Assembly: GCA_964617665.1 (NCBI GenBank)
Contig: CAZUAH010000198.1
Span: 1 to 22,995 of the forward strand
Reading direction: 5' to 3'
Length of the DNA: 22,995 nt
From: JADHUC01 sp964617665
GTDB taxonomy: Bacteria > Planctomycetota > Planctomycetia > Pirellulales > Pirellulaceae
The translations under genes were made by a program, and so were the position numbers. A model generated the notes under the pieces. The model saw nothing but the letters and a program-made list of their open reading frames with translations. It was not told where the DNA came from and searched no databases. Positions 14,126 through 22,200 of the stretch are shown piece after piece; position 1 is the first letter of the stretch; each line of letters opens with the position of its first letter.

Positions 14126-17100
14126 ATGGGAACCGCCTTTGAGCCTGCGCGCTACCGCGGCATCATCCGGCCCGATCCGAACCTCGAGCTGTGGGCGGAC
14201 GAAACGGGCGTATTCGACGCGGGCGGCTCCAAGCTCGGCGAGATCGGGCAGGCCTCCCCAATTGCCGGCATTGCGGAGCCCGATCAGGTCACCGACCTTG
14301 CGTTACGGGCGTCGGGCGAGCAGACCGAAGACCTCGACGTTTACTGCAACCGCGCAGGGCTTCCCATTCTCGACGAGGTAGGCGTCCTGTGGCGAAAGGA
14401 TGGACAGGCGGCGGCGTTGTACCGTGGCCGCGATCTTCCCGTGCCCGCCGCTGGATGGCAGCCTTTCGATGTCACAAACTCCAGGCTATATCGGCACTGC
14501 GTGACGCTCCCCGACGATCATATCGTGGTCTGCTACCAGGACAGCAGCGGCGTCACCTATTCCCGCACCTACGATCCGGACCTGCTCACCTGGGGCGGCG
14601 AGGTCACCGTAGACAGCGCCACAGAGACGCAGGCTTACCCGTGCCTCGTCGTGATCCCGCGCGTTGACGGGTATCGGTTGATACTCTACCGATGGGGCAC
14701 GAACGGCGCCGACTACCAGATCCGGCAGTTCTACAGCGACGATCAGGGCGCGACCTGGGAGAACGGAGGGTTCGTCCTCGAGACGGATGTCACGGCATCG
14801 ACCATCAGCAACCGTCGCAGGATTCGTGGCGCTTACCTGAACGGCCAGGTCTTGCTCGTCGGGCACGTTCAGAACACAGCCACGGGCGAGGTCTCTCGGG
14901 ATCGGATCATCCAGTGGGCCAGCAGCGACGGTGGTATGACCTTCACCCAGGTCACCTACTCCGACGGCTCCGACTGGGACAACGCTGGCGCGTGGGTGGA
15001 TGTCACGACCTGGCGCGGTGAGTTCGTTCTGGGTCGCCTCATCTACGACGCCACGAGCGCTACACCGGCCTTCAGGCGGCTCGCGTCTGCCTGGTATCCC
15101 TGGACAGCCGGAAGCGACGACAGCGCGCCTGGGACGGGGCTCACAAGCGCGCAGCATTGGGGTCTGTACATCAACCCGGGCGCCGGGGTGGACACCTACA
15201 TCAGCGAGGGCGAGCTCGCGCTCGTGATCGCTGATGACTTCGCTATGTATGCCCTCGGGCGACACTGCGCGGGCGGTGACAACGGCGGGCACCCTGTCAT
15301 CAGAAGCGCAGACGGCGCGGACTCGTGGGCCGTAATGGGTCAGCATCCCGCATACGCCGGGAGCGGCTCTATGTGGTGGAACCCTGCCGATGTCGGCGTG
15401 TCCGTCGCGACCACCAACGAGCTGTGGGGCCATACAGCCTGCTACCAGCGCGGGCGGGTCTGCGTGCTCACCTCATGGCGCAGAAGCGCGGTAGGAGGCG
15501 TCACCAACTTCACCGGGGCCATTTGGCTCGGCGGGTGGCAGACCGTGCCCATGCCGTCCCTGGTTGACTCGATGCTTCCCGAGCGCCGTACCGCGTGGGA
15601 CTACACGGGCTGCGGCATGTTCCTGCCGTCCGAGAGCATCTACGCGACGGCCCTGGTCGGTGGTGCCACCGAGACCCTCGCGGCGGGCCGCGTCGTCCAC
15701 ACGACCGGCGTGGGCTTGCCCACCAGCGTGACCAGCACCTACGTCCCGACCGCGACGGTCGCGGAGGGGGCCATCGGCGAGTGGGCCCTGGAGTTCGGGA
15801 CCGCCACAGGCACCGTCAACATCGAGATGCGCTTCTCAGACAACACCCCGCAGATGTACCACGTCCGCGTCATCGTCACGCATCTGAGCATCCAGTTGTA
15901 CGACGTCAACGCGGGCGGCAACATCGGCAGCGCCTACAACTACACGTCGCAGGAGCCGATCCGCATCCGTCTTGCGATGGAAGGGGACGACGTCAAGTGT
16001 TGGGCACGCACCGGCACCACGGCTCTGCCGACGACCGACGACTGGGCCTACGAGGATCGGGCCTGGGACATCGTCGCGCAGACCGGCACGCTGACCGTGT
16101 CGGCCACCAACCCCGGCAACCTCATCAGCTTCGCCACCACGCTCGCCAACGCGACGGTCTACTGGGACGAGTACCACATCGTCTGCGGGGCCTACACAGG
16201 GATCGGGCTCTACTCCCAGCCAGAGCGCCGGAAGTACCCCGGGTGCCTCATCGAGTCCCCGTCGTGGGCCGGCTACGGACTCTCCATGTCAGCCGTCACA
16301 GGGCCCTCCATGCAGGGCGATACGTGGTCTATCGAGGCGACCGCGGACTACCCGTATGACGCCGCGCTCCCCACCACGAGCCCGAGCCCTCGCCACCCTT
16401 GGCGCTCGACTGACTACGTCGCAGAGCCCGCAACGGCTGACAACGTCCGGATCTCCTGGCAGCGCGCGTCGGCTGACGAGTCGGGAGAGTCTTACGTGTG
16501 GGGCGTCCTGCTCGACGGCCTCAACATGGGCGGCGTCGAGGTTTACCTCTACTACGGCGGCGCCTGGAACCTGGCCGCCTCTGTGGGCTACTGGACCGGG
16601 ACGTTCGCCAAAACGACAGACGTTCTCACCCTCACCAGCGGTGGCGCTCTCAACACTGCCGTATTGCGCAGAGGCGAACTCGCTGGCTGCATGATCGAAG
16701 AGGTCAGTGGCGCGTCGAGTGTTGCGCGCACGGTCTGCATGAGCAACACCCCGGGGCATATGGACACCACCGCTGGGACGAGCCTGCCGCTGCGTATTCG
16801 TGTGGACGATGCGTCCAGCTTCACCGCGACGCCGTCTGTCAGGATCTACCCCCGCCGCGCTCTGCTGATCCTCGATCTCGATAGCCTGGACATCGACTTT
16901 CGGGCGGTGCAGATTCGGTTCCCGTTCAGCCTCCCGGCGGTCGGAAGCCCTACCGCGCCAGGGTGGCCGTCCGATGGCTACGCGGAGATCGCCACGGTCG
17001 CTGCTGGCCCGCTCTGGCCCTGGGGCACTACTCACAGCTGGGGCTACCGGCTGGCGACAGAGCAGGACGTGGAACTCGTCACCGCAGAGGACGGGACCCG

Positions 17101-17470
17101 CATGGCGTGGGAGCGGTCCCCGATTCGGAGGCGGTGGGCCCTGTCCTGGTCAGATCCGGTCTCGGATCACGACATGACAGACGTCGATCCCGACTACATC
17201 ATCGGAAAGCCGGCAGGCGATCCGCTCGCGTTCAAGCGCACGACTCCCAACGACCTCGCGGATCAGTTGCGGGCCCTCTCCGGTTCGTTGACTCCGGTTG
17301 TCTACGCCCCAGCCATCGACAGCGGGGGCAGCGGGCGCGCGGACCACTGGGCGGACGGCGCGATGGTCTGCCGCATCACTTCCGCGGTCGAGAAGGACAA
17401 CGTTGTGGGCGACGAGGAACGCAGCGAGGCAAGCCGGGTGCAAGAGCTCGTGCTCGAGGAAGAGGTGTAG
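14126..17470 (+). CDS. Large tail protein with Asp-box propeller and lectin-like domain
   Basis: This 1114-residue protein directly follows the tape measure, where distal-tail or tip proteins lie. The first half contains three Asp-boxes (S-x-D-x-G-x-[TS]-[WF]): SDDQGATW near 203, SSDGGMTF near 266 and SADGADSW near 393. They indicate a sialidase-like beta-propeller over about 100-460. Residues about 550-690 look like a LamG/concanavalin domain (IEMRFSDN through VYWDEYHIV). Further beta domains fill the region to 930, and the C-terminal 180 residues contain IDFRAVQIRFPF and end in an acidic helix. Asp-boxes are structural, so enzyme activity is not shown; I do not see a sialidase arginine triad with certainty. 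Receptor binding to host surface glycans is inferred. Confidence 0.7.
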   Translation: MGTAFEPARYRGIIRPDPNLELWADETGVFDAGGSKLGEIGQASPIAGIAEPDQVTDLALRASGEQTEDLDVYCNRAGLPILDEVGVLWRKDGQAAALYRGRDLPVPAAGWQPFDVTNSRLYRHCVTLPDDHIVVCYQDSSGVTYSRTYDPDLLTWGGEVTVDSATETQAYPCLVVIPRVDGYRLILYRWGTNGADYQIRQFYSDDQGATWENGGFVLETDVTASTISNRRRIRGAYLNGQVLLVGHVQNTATGEVSRDRIIQWASSDGGMTFTQVTYSDGSDWDNAGAWVDVTTWRGEFVLGRLIYDATSATPAFRRLASAWYPWTAGSDDSAPGTGLTSAQHWGLYINPGAGVDTYISEGELALVIADDFAMYALGRHCAGGDNGGHPVIRSADGADSWAVMGQHPAYAGSGSMWWNPADVGVSVATTNELWGHTACYQRGRVCVLTSWRRSAVGGVTNFTGAIWLGGWQTVPMPSLVDSMLPERRTAWDYTGCGMFLPSESIYATALVGGATETLAAGRVVHTTGVGLPTSVTSTYVPTATVAEGAIGEWALEFGTATGTVNIEMRFSDNTPQMYHVRVIVTHLSIQLYDVNAGGNIGSAYNYTSQEPIRIRLAMEGDDVKCWARTGTTALPTTDDWAYEDRAWDIVAQTGTLTVSATNPGNLISFATTLANATVYWDEYHIVCGAYTGIGLYSQPERRKYPGCLIESPSWAGYGLSMSAVTGPSMQGDTWSIEATADYPYDAALPTTSPSPRHPWRSTDYVAEPATADNVRISWQRASADESGESYVWGVLLDGLNMGGVEVYLYYGGAWNLAASVGYWTGTFAKTTDVLTLTSGGALNTAVLRRGELAGCMIEEVSGASSVARTVCMSNTPGHMDTTAGTSLPLRIRVDDASSFTATPSVRIYPRRALLILDLDSLDIDFRAVQIRFPFSLPAVGSPTAPGWPSDGYAEIATVAAGPLWPWGTTHSWGYRLATEQDVELVTAEDGTRMAWERSPIRRRWALSWSDPVSDHDMTDVDPDYIIGKPAGDPLAFKRTTPNDLADQLRALSGSLTPVVYAPAIDSGGSGRADHWADGAMVCRITSAVEKDNVVGDEERSEASRVQELVLEEEV

Positions 17471-17472
17471 CC

Positions 17473-19203
17473 GTGGCGCATCTCACCAAGGCCCTCAGCG
17501 CGCCACAGGTGGCCCTGGTGACGCTCGAGTACGCCGGCCGGACCTGGCGCCTGTCCTCGAGTCCCATCAGCGTAGAGGACTCCACAGGGACAGACAGGCT
17601 GTACCGTGGCGGGGTCGCTGCGTTCGACGTGTTCCAGACCGGCGACCTGTCAGGGGTTAGTCGCGCGCCGTCGCAGTCGTTCGAAGCCATCGTTCCCGCA
17701 GACCTCGCGGCGCTGACGGCAGAGGAACACTTCACCTCCGAGGCTACCGCGGAAATCGCTCTAATCTCCGAGGGTCAGACATTCGGTGAGCGCACGATCA
17801 TCATTAGCGGCTCGGTCGGTGTCGAGTCGGAGGGCTACAGCGCCCGCCCGCTCCGGTTCCAGGTCACCGCAGAGGACCCAGCAGAGAAGCCCGGGGCTTG
17901 GCCGCCCATCGAGGCGGTCTGCAACGACGAGACGTGGGGTGGTGTCGTACTCGCCCACAGGGACGAGGAAGACGGCAACCCCTACCCGTCAGTGTTTGGT
18001 GAGGCCGGCTCGATTATCGTTGGCGGCGATGCGGCATCAATCACCGCGGTGCCGGTGATCCCTGTCCTCTGCACCCGTGACCTGCTCGTGAGGTCAACCC
18101 CGTGGGGGCTTGTTGATCAGTGGTGGACGTGGCCCCTTGTTGCGTCAAAGCTTCCATACGGGATCATCGCAGACGGATGGTTGTACCCAGGCGAATCAAC
18201 AGACGCGAATCAGGGGATCGTCAAGGGCTTCGTGATCAACACCGGGGAGACGACGATCCCTGCGGCGATCGATTGCGAACTCGTTTACGCCCGTGACCTT
18301 CAGGGCCGTTTGGTGACCATGGTTAACGGTCTGGTAGACTGGGACAGCCTGTTGTTTACCCTCGATGAGAACAAGGTCTATTTCGTGGCCATCTCCCGCC
18401 CGTGCTGCGGTGGCGGGTCGTTGACGTACCTCGACGGTCTGCGCGGAGCCGGCTCTATCATCCGGTGGGCGCTCGAGCGTTCGGAGGTGCTGGTAGACTG
18501 GCGCCGGTCCTCGTCCGCGCTGGCCGTGCTGGATCGCTTCGAGCTGGCAGGCTTCTGGAACGAGCCTTGCGACCCGTGGTCGTGGCTGGTGGATAACGTT
18601 TTCCCACTGCTGCCCTGCTCCTGGGTTGCCGGTCCGCAGGGGGTCTACCCCGTCGTGTGGCGCCTGGACGCGACCCACTACAGCGCAGACGCGACCCTGA
18701 CCGACGGGCTGAACTGCACAATCCAGGGGCCCGTGGGGCGCGAGGGCGATCCGCTGACGGCGCACACCCTTGACTATGGGAGCGCTCTGTTCGGCGGTGT
18801 CTACAGGCGCCGCGCTGGATGGCACGGAAAGCCTGAGCGCGAGACCACGAGAGAGAGCACGAGCCTGCATCTCAAGCGGGCCCAACTCCGCTACGGCTCG
18901 CGGCGTGGCTCAGTGTGGCTGACGAAAGAGAACGCGACCACAACCGATATGCTGTCGTCCGACCAGGCGGCGGATCGCGTGCTCGCGTGGCGTTCGCGGG
19001 TCAACTCCCAGCCGGCACAGGTTCTGCGGGTCGTGTCCGATGGGCTCCACCACCGCAGCAAGGTCGCGGCCCTCGAGCCTGGGATGGCCGTGTCTCTCAC
19101 ATCCGGCCGCTACTCATTCACAAATCGCACGGCGTACGTGCGCCAGTCCGGGAAGCTGGGCGGTGTCTACTATGCCGATCTCGTGATACTATCAGCCCCA
19201 TAA
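17473..19203 (+). CDS. Probable tail hub / baseplate protein
   Basis: The 576-residue protein starts at GTG 17473 (VAHLTKALSA), two bases after the preceding stop; the open frame further upstream overlaps the previous gene and is not used. The N-terminus (VTLEYAGRTWRLSSSP, then GTDRLYRGGV) and the last 80 residues, with VLAWRSRV and ALEPGMAVSLTSGRYSFTNR, recall hub proteins whose C-terminal beta domain begins at a 'G-x-x-V-x-L-T' turn. A Cys-Cys-Gly-Gly-Gly motif lies near residue 310, and Trp-rich strands (DQWWTWPL) sit in the centre. Hub proteins close the tail tip and anchor fibres. No peptidase domain is visible. The family call is inference from layout and position. Confidence 0.55.
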   Translation: MAHLTKALSAPQVALVTLEYAGRTWRLSSSPISVEDSTGTDRLYRGGVAAFDVFQTGDLSGVSRAPSQSFEAIVPADLAALTAEEHFTSEATAEIALISEGQTFGERTIIISGSVGVESEGYSARPLRFQVTAEDPAEKPGAWPPIEAVCNDETWGGVVLAHRDEEDGNPYPSVFGEAGSIIVGGDAASITAVPVIPVLCTRDLLVRSTPWGLVDQWWTWPLVASKLPYGIIADGWLYPGESTDANQGIVKGFVINTGETTIPAAIDCELVYARDLQGRLVTMVNGLVDWDSLLFTLDENKVYFVAISRPCCGGGSLTYLDGLRGAGSIIRWALERSEVLVDWRRSSSALAVLDRFELAGFWNEPCDPWSWLVDNVFPLLPCSWVAGPQGVYPVVWRLDATHYSADATLTDGLNCTIQGPVGREGDPLTAHTLDYGSALFGGVYRRRAGWHGKPERETTRESTSLHLKRAQLRYGSRRGSVWLTKENATTTDMLSSDQAADRVLAWRSRVNSQPAQVLRVVSDGLHHRSKVAALEPGMAVSLTSGRYSFTNRTAYVRQSGKLGGVYYADLVILSAP

Positions 19204-19215
19204 GGAGGCCCTGAA

Positions 19216-19758
19216 ATGGCCAACAAACCCGACGCAACCGCCAGCGCCTTCGTCCTTGGGCGCACCCTCATCATCGCCGGCTGGGATGGCTCCGACTGGC
19301 AAGCCCTGAACGTGGACAGCAACGGCGACCTCGGCGCCCTCCCCCTCCCCACCGGAGCCGCCACCGCCGCGAACCAGGGCAAGGACCCGGTCATCACCAA
19401 GAGCGGGACCGCGGCTACCTACGCTGGCGCCGAGATCGAGGTCACGGGCCTCACCGCGGACACCTCCTACAAGCTCACCGGGATCACGATGCGCTTGACC
19501 CTGGGCACGGCGGGCAACACCACCCAGCCCAGCATCGGTGAGGCTACCGGGTTCGCGCAGGGTGACATGGACGACCGCTATAAGATGTCAGCCGCCATCA
19601 CCCTGGCCGACGATCGCACGGTGGACAACCTGGCCGATCCGATCATCGTGACCAGCGACGCGAACGGGAAGCTCTACATCAAGGGCGCGGCCCCCGCAGC
19701 CGCCGACTCTACCCTGGCGTGGCGCGTTGACCTCATCGAGTGCCGGGCTGGAGCGTAG
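19216..19758 (+). CDS. Beta-rich tail-tip associated protein
   Basis: This 180-residue protein has an ideal ribosome site (AAGGAGG) 8 bases before ATG. Its N-terminal segment GWDGSDWQALNVDSNGDL resembles a short module that I know from phage adsorption or tail-tip proteins, a strand-turn-strand carrying 'W-D-G ... L-x-V-D-x-x-G'. The Gly/Thr/Ala-rich remainder reads as a beta sandwich (YAGAEIEVTGLTADTSYKL, TLAWRVDLIEC). The position between the hub and a lectin-fold protein supports a structural role in the tail tip or fibre. The exact function is unknown. Confidence 0.65.
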   Translation: MANKPDATASAFVLGRTLIIAGWDGSDWQALNVDSNGDLGALPLPTGAATAANQGKDPVITKSGTAATYAGAEIEVTGLTADTSYKLTGITMRLTLGTAGNTTQPSIGEATGFAQGDMDDRYKMSAAITLADDRTVDNLADPIIVTSDANGKLYIKGAAPAAADSTLAWRVDLIECRAGA

Positions 19759-19760
19759 TC

Positions 19761-20783
19761 ATGGGCTCTGGAGATAACAACTTCGTAGGAATCGGGCTTG
19801 GCGGCGGCGACGTAATCCGCACCGTCTCCGCAGACCTCGAGCAGCTGGACTTCACAGCGGTCTCGTCCACGTTCTCCGTGGATGGCGTCGGCACCAACCC
19901 GGACAGCACGGTGCTGATCAAGCCCGCGGGATCGGTTGCCACGCTGGCTGCCGGCGGCTCGGGTGTCTACACCCTCACCCCGGATGTGGCTGGCGTCTAC
20001 GGCGTGCAGGGCATCTTCGGGACCGAGGTCATCACCCGCGTTGTCCGCATCGGCATGGAGTATGGCTCTTGCTGGGCTGAGCAGGTCTTCGACATCGATC
20101 TGGTGGCCGAGGGCACGAGTAACCCCCAGGACCTCTCCGGCGGCGGCGTCAAGACCATCGACGGGACCAGCTTCACCTGCACCCCGAACGGCACGCTGAC
20201 CACCTATGCCACGAACGGCAACGGCCTGGAGGTCACGGACGACGCGGGGGCCGGCACCACCTACGCCGAGACCGGCTACGACCACAGCGGCGACCTGAAC
20301 CCGGGCGACAGGGCCATCTACGTGATCGAGATGGGGTACGTCGCCACCAACGACAACGGCGACCGCATCCGGTTCATGCAGACCGACGCAGCGACGGGCG
20401 AGGGCACCCCGCGGCATAGCCTCTGGGTCGATCGCAACGCGGCCAACGACTACCAGTGGGGCATCGAGGACGGCGCCGGAGTCCCGAACGACGGGCAGAT
20501 CGCCACCTCCATGCCGGCCACGCTCCGATTCGTCCAGGTCTACGACGGCCAGGTCTGCTACCACTACGCCGACACCACGGCGACCGCGGTGGGCAGGCCC
20601 GAAGATGTGACCTTCCGAGGCACGACCGCGACCCGCATCATCACCGACAACAAGTACGCAGGCTCTCGCCCGGACCCCTGGGCTACCTCGGACTGGATGC
20701 AGATCATCCCGGTCATCCAGAACAGCAACGCCTCGTTCTACATCACCCGGATCGCGCTCTACATCGTGAGAGGTGACGCATGA
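19761..20783 (+). CDS. Probable tail fibre / receptor-binding protein (Ig-like plus lectin-like)
   Basis: I take ATG 19761 as the start, two bases after the upstream stop with GGAG before it; the longer GTG start at 19740 overlaps the neighbour without a site. The 340-residue product has an Ig-like N-terminal domain (about 20-110: TVLIKPAGSVATL, YTLTPDVAGVYGVQG, VITRVVRIG). Its C-terminal part (about 140-338) is jelly-roll-like, with RAIYVIEMGYV, DRIRFMQTDA, RHSLWVDRNA and the closing strand SFYITRIALYIVRG, a common ending of LamG-like domains in phage proteins. As the last large structural gene before lysis, a receptor-binding fibre is the best guess. Confidence 0.55.
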   Translation: MGSGDNNFVGIGLGGGDVIRTVSADLEQLDFTAVSSTFSVDGVGTNPDSTVLIKPAGSVATLAAGGSGVYTLTPDVAGVYGVQGIFGTEVITRVVRIGMEYGSCWAEQVFDIDLVAEGTSNPQDLSGGGVKTIDGTSFTCTPNGTLTTYATNGNGLEVTDDAGAGTTYAETGYDHSGDLNPGDRAIYVIEMGYVATNDNGDRIRFMQTDAATGEGTPRHSLWVDRNAANDYQWGIEDGAGVPNDGQIATSMPATLRFVQVYDGQVCYHYADTTATAVGRPEDVTFRGTTATRIITDNKYAGSRPDPWATSDWMQIIPVIQNSNASFYITRIALYIVRGDA

Positions 20784-21034
20784 TGACCAGCAGCCTCGAG
20801 ACCAGCCGCAGGAACGGCGGCGACTGGAACCACCGGGTCCACATCAGCTGGGGCCCCAAGGGGCGGGTCATCTTCGACCTGACCAGCGAGCAGTTGTCCA
20901 CGCTCCAGAAGGCAGCCAAGGGCGGCCGGGGCAATGTCTACCGGGCCTTCCAGCGCCTGGACCTCGAGCGCTACTACCAGGCCCTCGGAGATGACGGCCG
21001 CGATGAGCTCGTGGCCCTCCTGAGCAGGGGGTAG
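20780..21034 (+). CDS. Small protein of unknown function before the lysis genes
   Basis: This 84-residue protein overlaps the fibre gene stop as ATGA and begins with two Met codons; either could start it. The N-terminal half is polar with short strands (WNHRVHISWGPKGRVIFDL) and the C-terminal half is helical (SEQLSTLQKAAKGG, then RYYQALGDDGRDELVALL). There is no signal peptide, membrane segment or Cys. The segment from AFQRLDLERYYQAL could be an interaction helix. It might be a tail-fibre chaperone, since small genes after fibre genes often are, but nothing in the sequence proves it. Confidence 0.6.
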   Translation: MMTSSLETSRRNGGDWNHRVHISWGPKGRVIFDLTSEQLSTLQKAAKGGRGNVYRAFQRLDLERYYQALGDDGRDELVALLSRG

Positions 21035-21037
21035 GAC

Positions 21038-21469
21038 ATGTCCCCCGCCCCAGCCCACGACCACGAGCACCCCACGGCCGCAGACCTCGCCGCCCAGCAC
21101 GGGCCCAGGGTCGGCTCGCTCGCTGGCGTGAAGTGGCTGGCGCTGTTCTTCGTGGGGTTTCTCGGGGCCGTCGTCTCTGTGCTCGCGATCTGGGGGGGCC
21201 TCACCGGCGCCATCGGGGCCGACGCCGCCCTGGCGCAGGACGTGGAGAGCAACTCCACCGCGGTTCACAGGGAGACCGTCGAGCGCATCGAGGGCGACTC
21301 CGAGCTGGCTGCCGAGCTCGACGTGGTGGAGGACCGCCTGGACGACATCGAGCAGCTCCAGGCAGCCCAGACCGCCCACGCTGCAGCCATCGACGCCCAG
21401 CTTGAGGACATCAAGCACGCGCAGGAGAAGCAGCTGGAGATCCTCATCAAGCTCGCCCAGGAGGACTGA
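21038..21469 (+). CDS. Single-pass membrane protein with coiled coil (lysis-related candidate)
   Basis: The 143-residue protein has a His/Asp/Pro-rich soluble N-terminus (1-28), one clear membrane helix (about 31-56, VKWLALFFVGFLGAVVSVLA) and a long acidic heptad coiled coil (about 68-143, DVVEDRLDDIEQLQ and following). It lies directly upstream of the endolysin and holin candidates. This architecture fits a holin-associated membrane protein or an inner-membrane spanin-type protein; with no lipobox partner gene seen, the spanin idea is weak. The stop overlaps, on the other strand, the end of a leftward frame. Confidence 0.6.
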   Translation: MSPAPAHDHEHPTAADLAAQHGPRVGSLAGVKWLALFFVGFLGAVVSVLAIWGGLTGAIGADAALAQDVESNSTAVHRETVERIEGDSELAAELDVVEDRLDDIEQLQAAQTAHAAAIDAQLEDIKHAQEKQLEILIKLAQED

Positions 21470-21600
21470 CCCTCTCACACCGCAGGCCGTCGGCATCGAC
21501 CACGAACCGGAGCCCGTGGGCCTTCGCCCACTTGATCAGGCTGCGGACGCTCGGGAGCTTTCCGCGCCGGTATTGGCTGCGCTGAGTGTGGTTGCTGGCG
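21447..21600 (-). pseudogene. Leftward remnant of an XRE-like helix-turn-helix regulator
   Basis: The 190-base gap 21470-21659 has no convincing rightward gene. Read leftward, the frame from about 21590 to 21447 codes QRSQYRRGKLPSVRSL followed by IKWAKAHGLRFVVDADG. The pattern 'S-x-Y-R-R-G-K-x-P-S-x-R-S-L-I-x-W-A-x-A-x-G-L-R' is what the recognition-helix end and last two helices of Cro/CI-type domains look like, and codons there end mostly in G or C. The first helices and a credible start codon with ribosome site are missing in all three leftward frames. I infer a truncated regulator gene, not a working one, although a very short functional protein cannot be excluded. The end overlaps the 3' end of 21038-21469. 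Confidence 0.4.
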
Positions 21601-21659
21601 GGGTTGTCAAGGCAGGGCGAAAAAAGACGGGGCGTGGTAGACTCTGGCGAGGAGGCCAA

Positions 21660-22199
21660 ATGCTCGACTACGCGCAACCCCTCGACCCCGGCGGGCTCGT
21701 TCGTGAGCAGGCCCTATCCTTCCTGCCCCCTCGAGCTCTGGGCTGTACCGCGCTCGCTGCCATGTGGTCGCTCACCGTCGTTGGTCGCGTCCCTCGAGAG
21801 GCTGAGCGAGGCGTGATTGACCTCGGGGCGTGGGCGCGCGAGGCGGGGCATCTGTGGCCGGCTCTGCTCGCGTGGCATCATGAGGGCTGGTGGACGCCGC
21901 CTATCGCTCATCAGGAGTTGTTGGGCGGACGGCTGGCTATCGACCTGTCCGGCTGCAACCCGCCGCCCCTGACCCCTGGACGGTGGCACATCCTTCACGA
22001 CATCGACAGCGACGAGAGCGACGGCAAGGTCGATTACAACACCGGCCACGTCATGATCGTTCACGCCATCAGCGCCACGACCTATCGCCTGGTCCAGTCC
22101 TCGAGGAAGTACGGCTACCGGGACACGCATCAGACGCAGTGGCCCCGCAAGCCTGGGCGGTTGGCGTGCGTGCTTACCCTTCCTGACCTTGGAGCCTGA
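21660..22199 (+). CDS. Papain-like cysteine peptidase/amidase, endolysin candidate
   Basis: ATG 21660 follows GAGGAGG at four bases and is the clear start; the frame upstream of it is open but non-coding. The 179-residue protein has a Cys at the start of a helix (Cys29 in RALGCTALAAMW) and a His at the start of a strand (His130 in NTGHVMIVHAIS), in the order and surroundings of papain-fold NlpC/CHAP-like enzymes. The stretch PGRWHILHDID, leading to a G-x-V-x-Y-N-T-G-H motif, is also typical of phage peptidoglycan amidases of that fold. It has no signal peptide and no separate wall-binding domain. Its place between two membrane-protein genes supports a lysis role. Confidence 0.55.
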   Translation: MLDYAQPLDPGGLVREQALSFLPPRALGCTALAAMWSLTVVGRVPREAERGVIDLGAWAREAGHLWPALLAWHHEGWWTPPIAHQELLGGRLAIDLSGCNPPPLTPGRWHILHDIDSDESDGKVDYNTGHVMIVHAISATTYRLVQSSRKYGYRDTHQTQWPRKPGRLACVLTLPDLGA

Positions 22200-22200
22200 C

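Noticed and set aside
13650..14381. 243-codon rightward frame across the tape measure and next gene
   Set aside because: It spans the junction of two clear genes in another frame, with Arg/His-rich shadow composition.
16963..17472. 510-base upstream extension of the tail hub frame
   Set aside because: It lies wholly within the 1114-codon gene in another frame and is Arg/Gly-rich without structure; the GTG at 17473 fits the compact gene spacing.
21604..21643. TTGTCA ... TAGACT as promoter for the endolysin
   Set aside because: The spacer is 28 bases, far from the 16-18 needed, and no better pairing was found.
21402..21659. Upstream extension of the endolysin frame
   Set aside because: The first residues are a Ser/Arg low-complexity shadow of the coiled-coil gene, and the ATG at 21660 has a strong ribosome site at ideal spacing.
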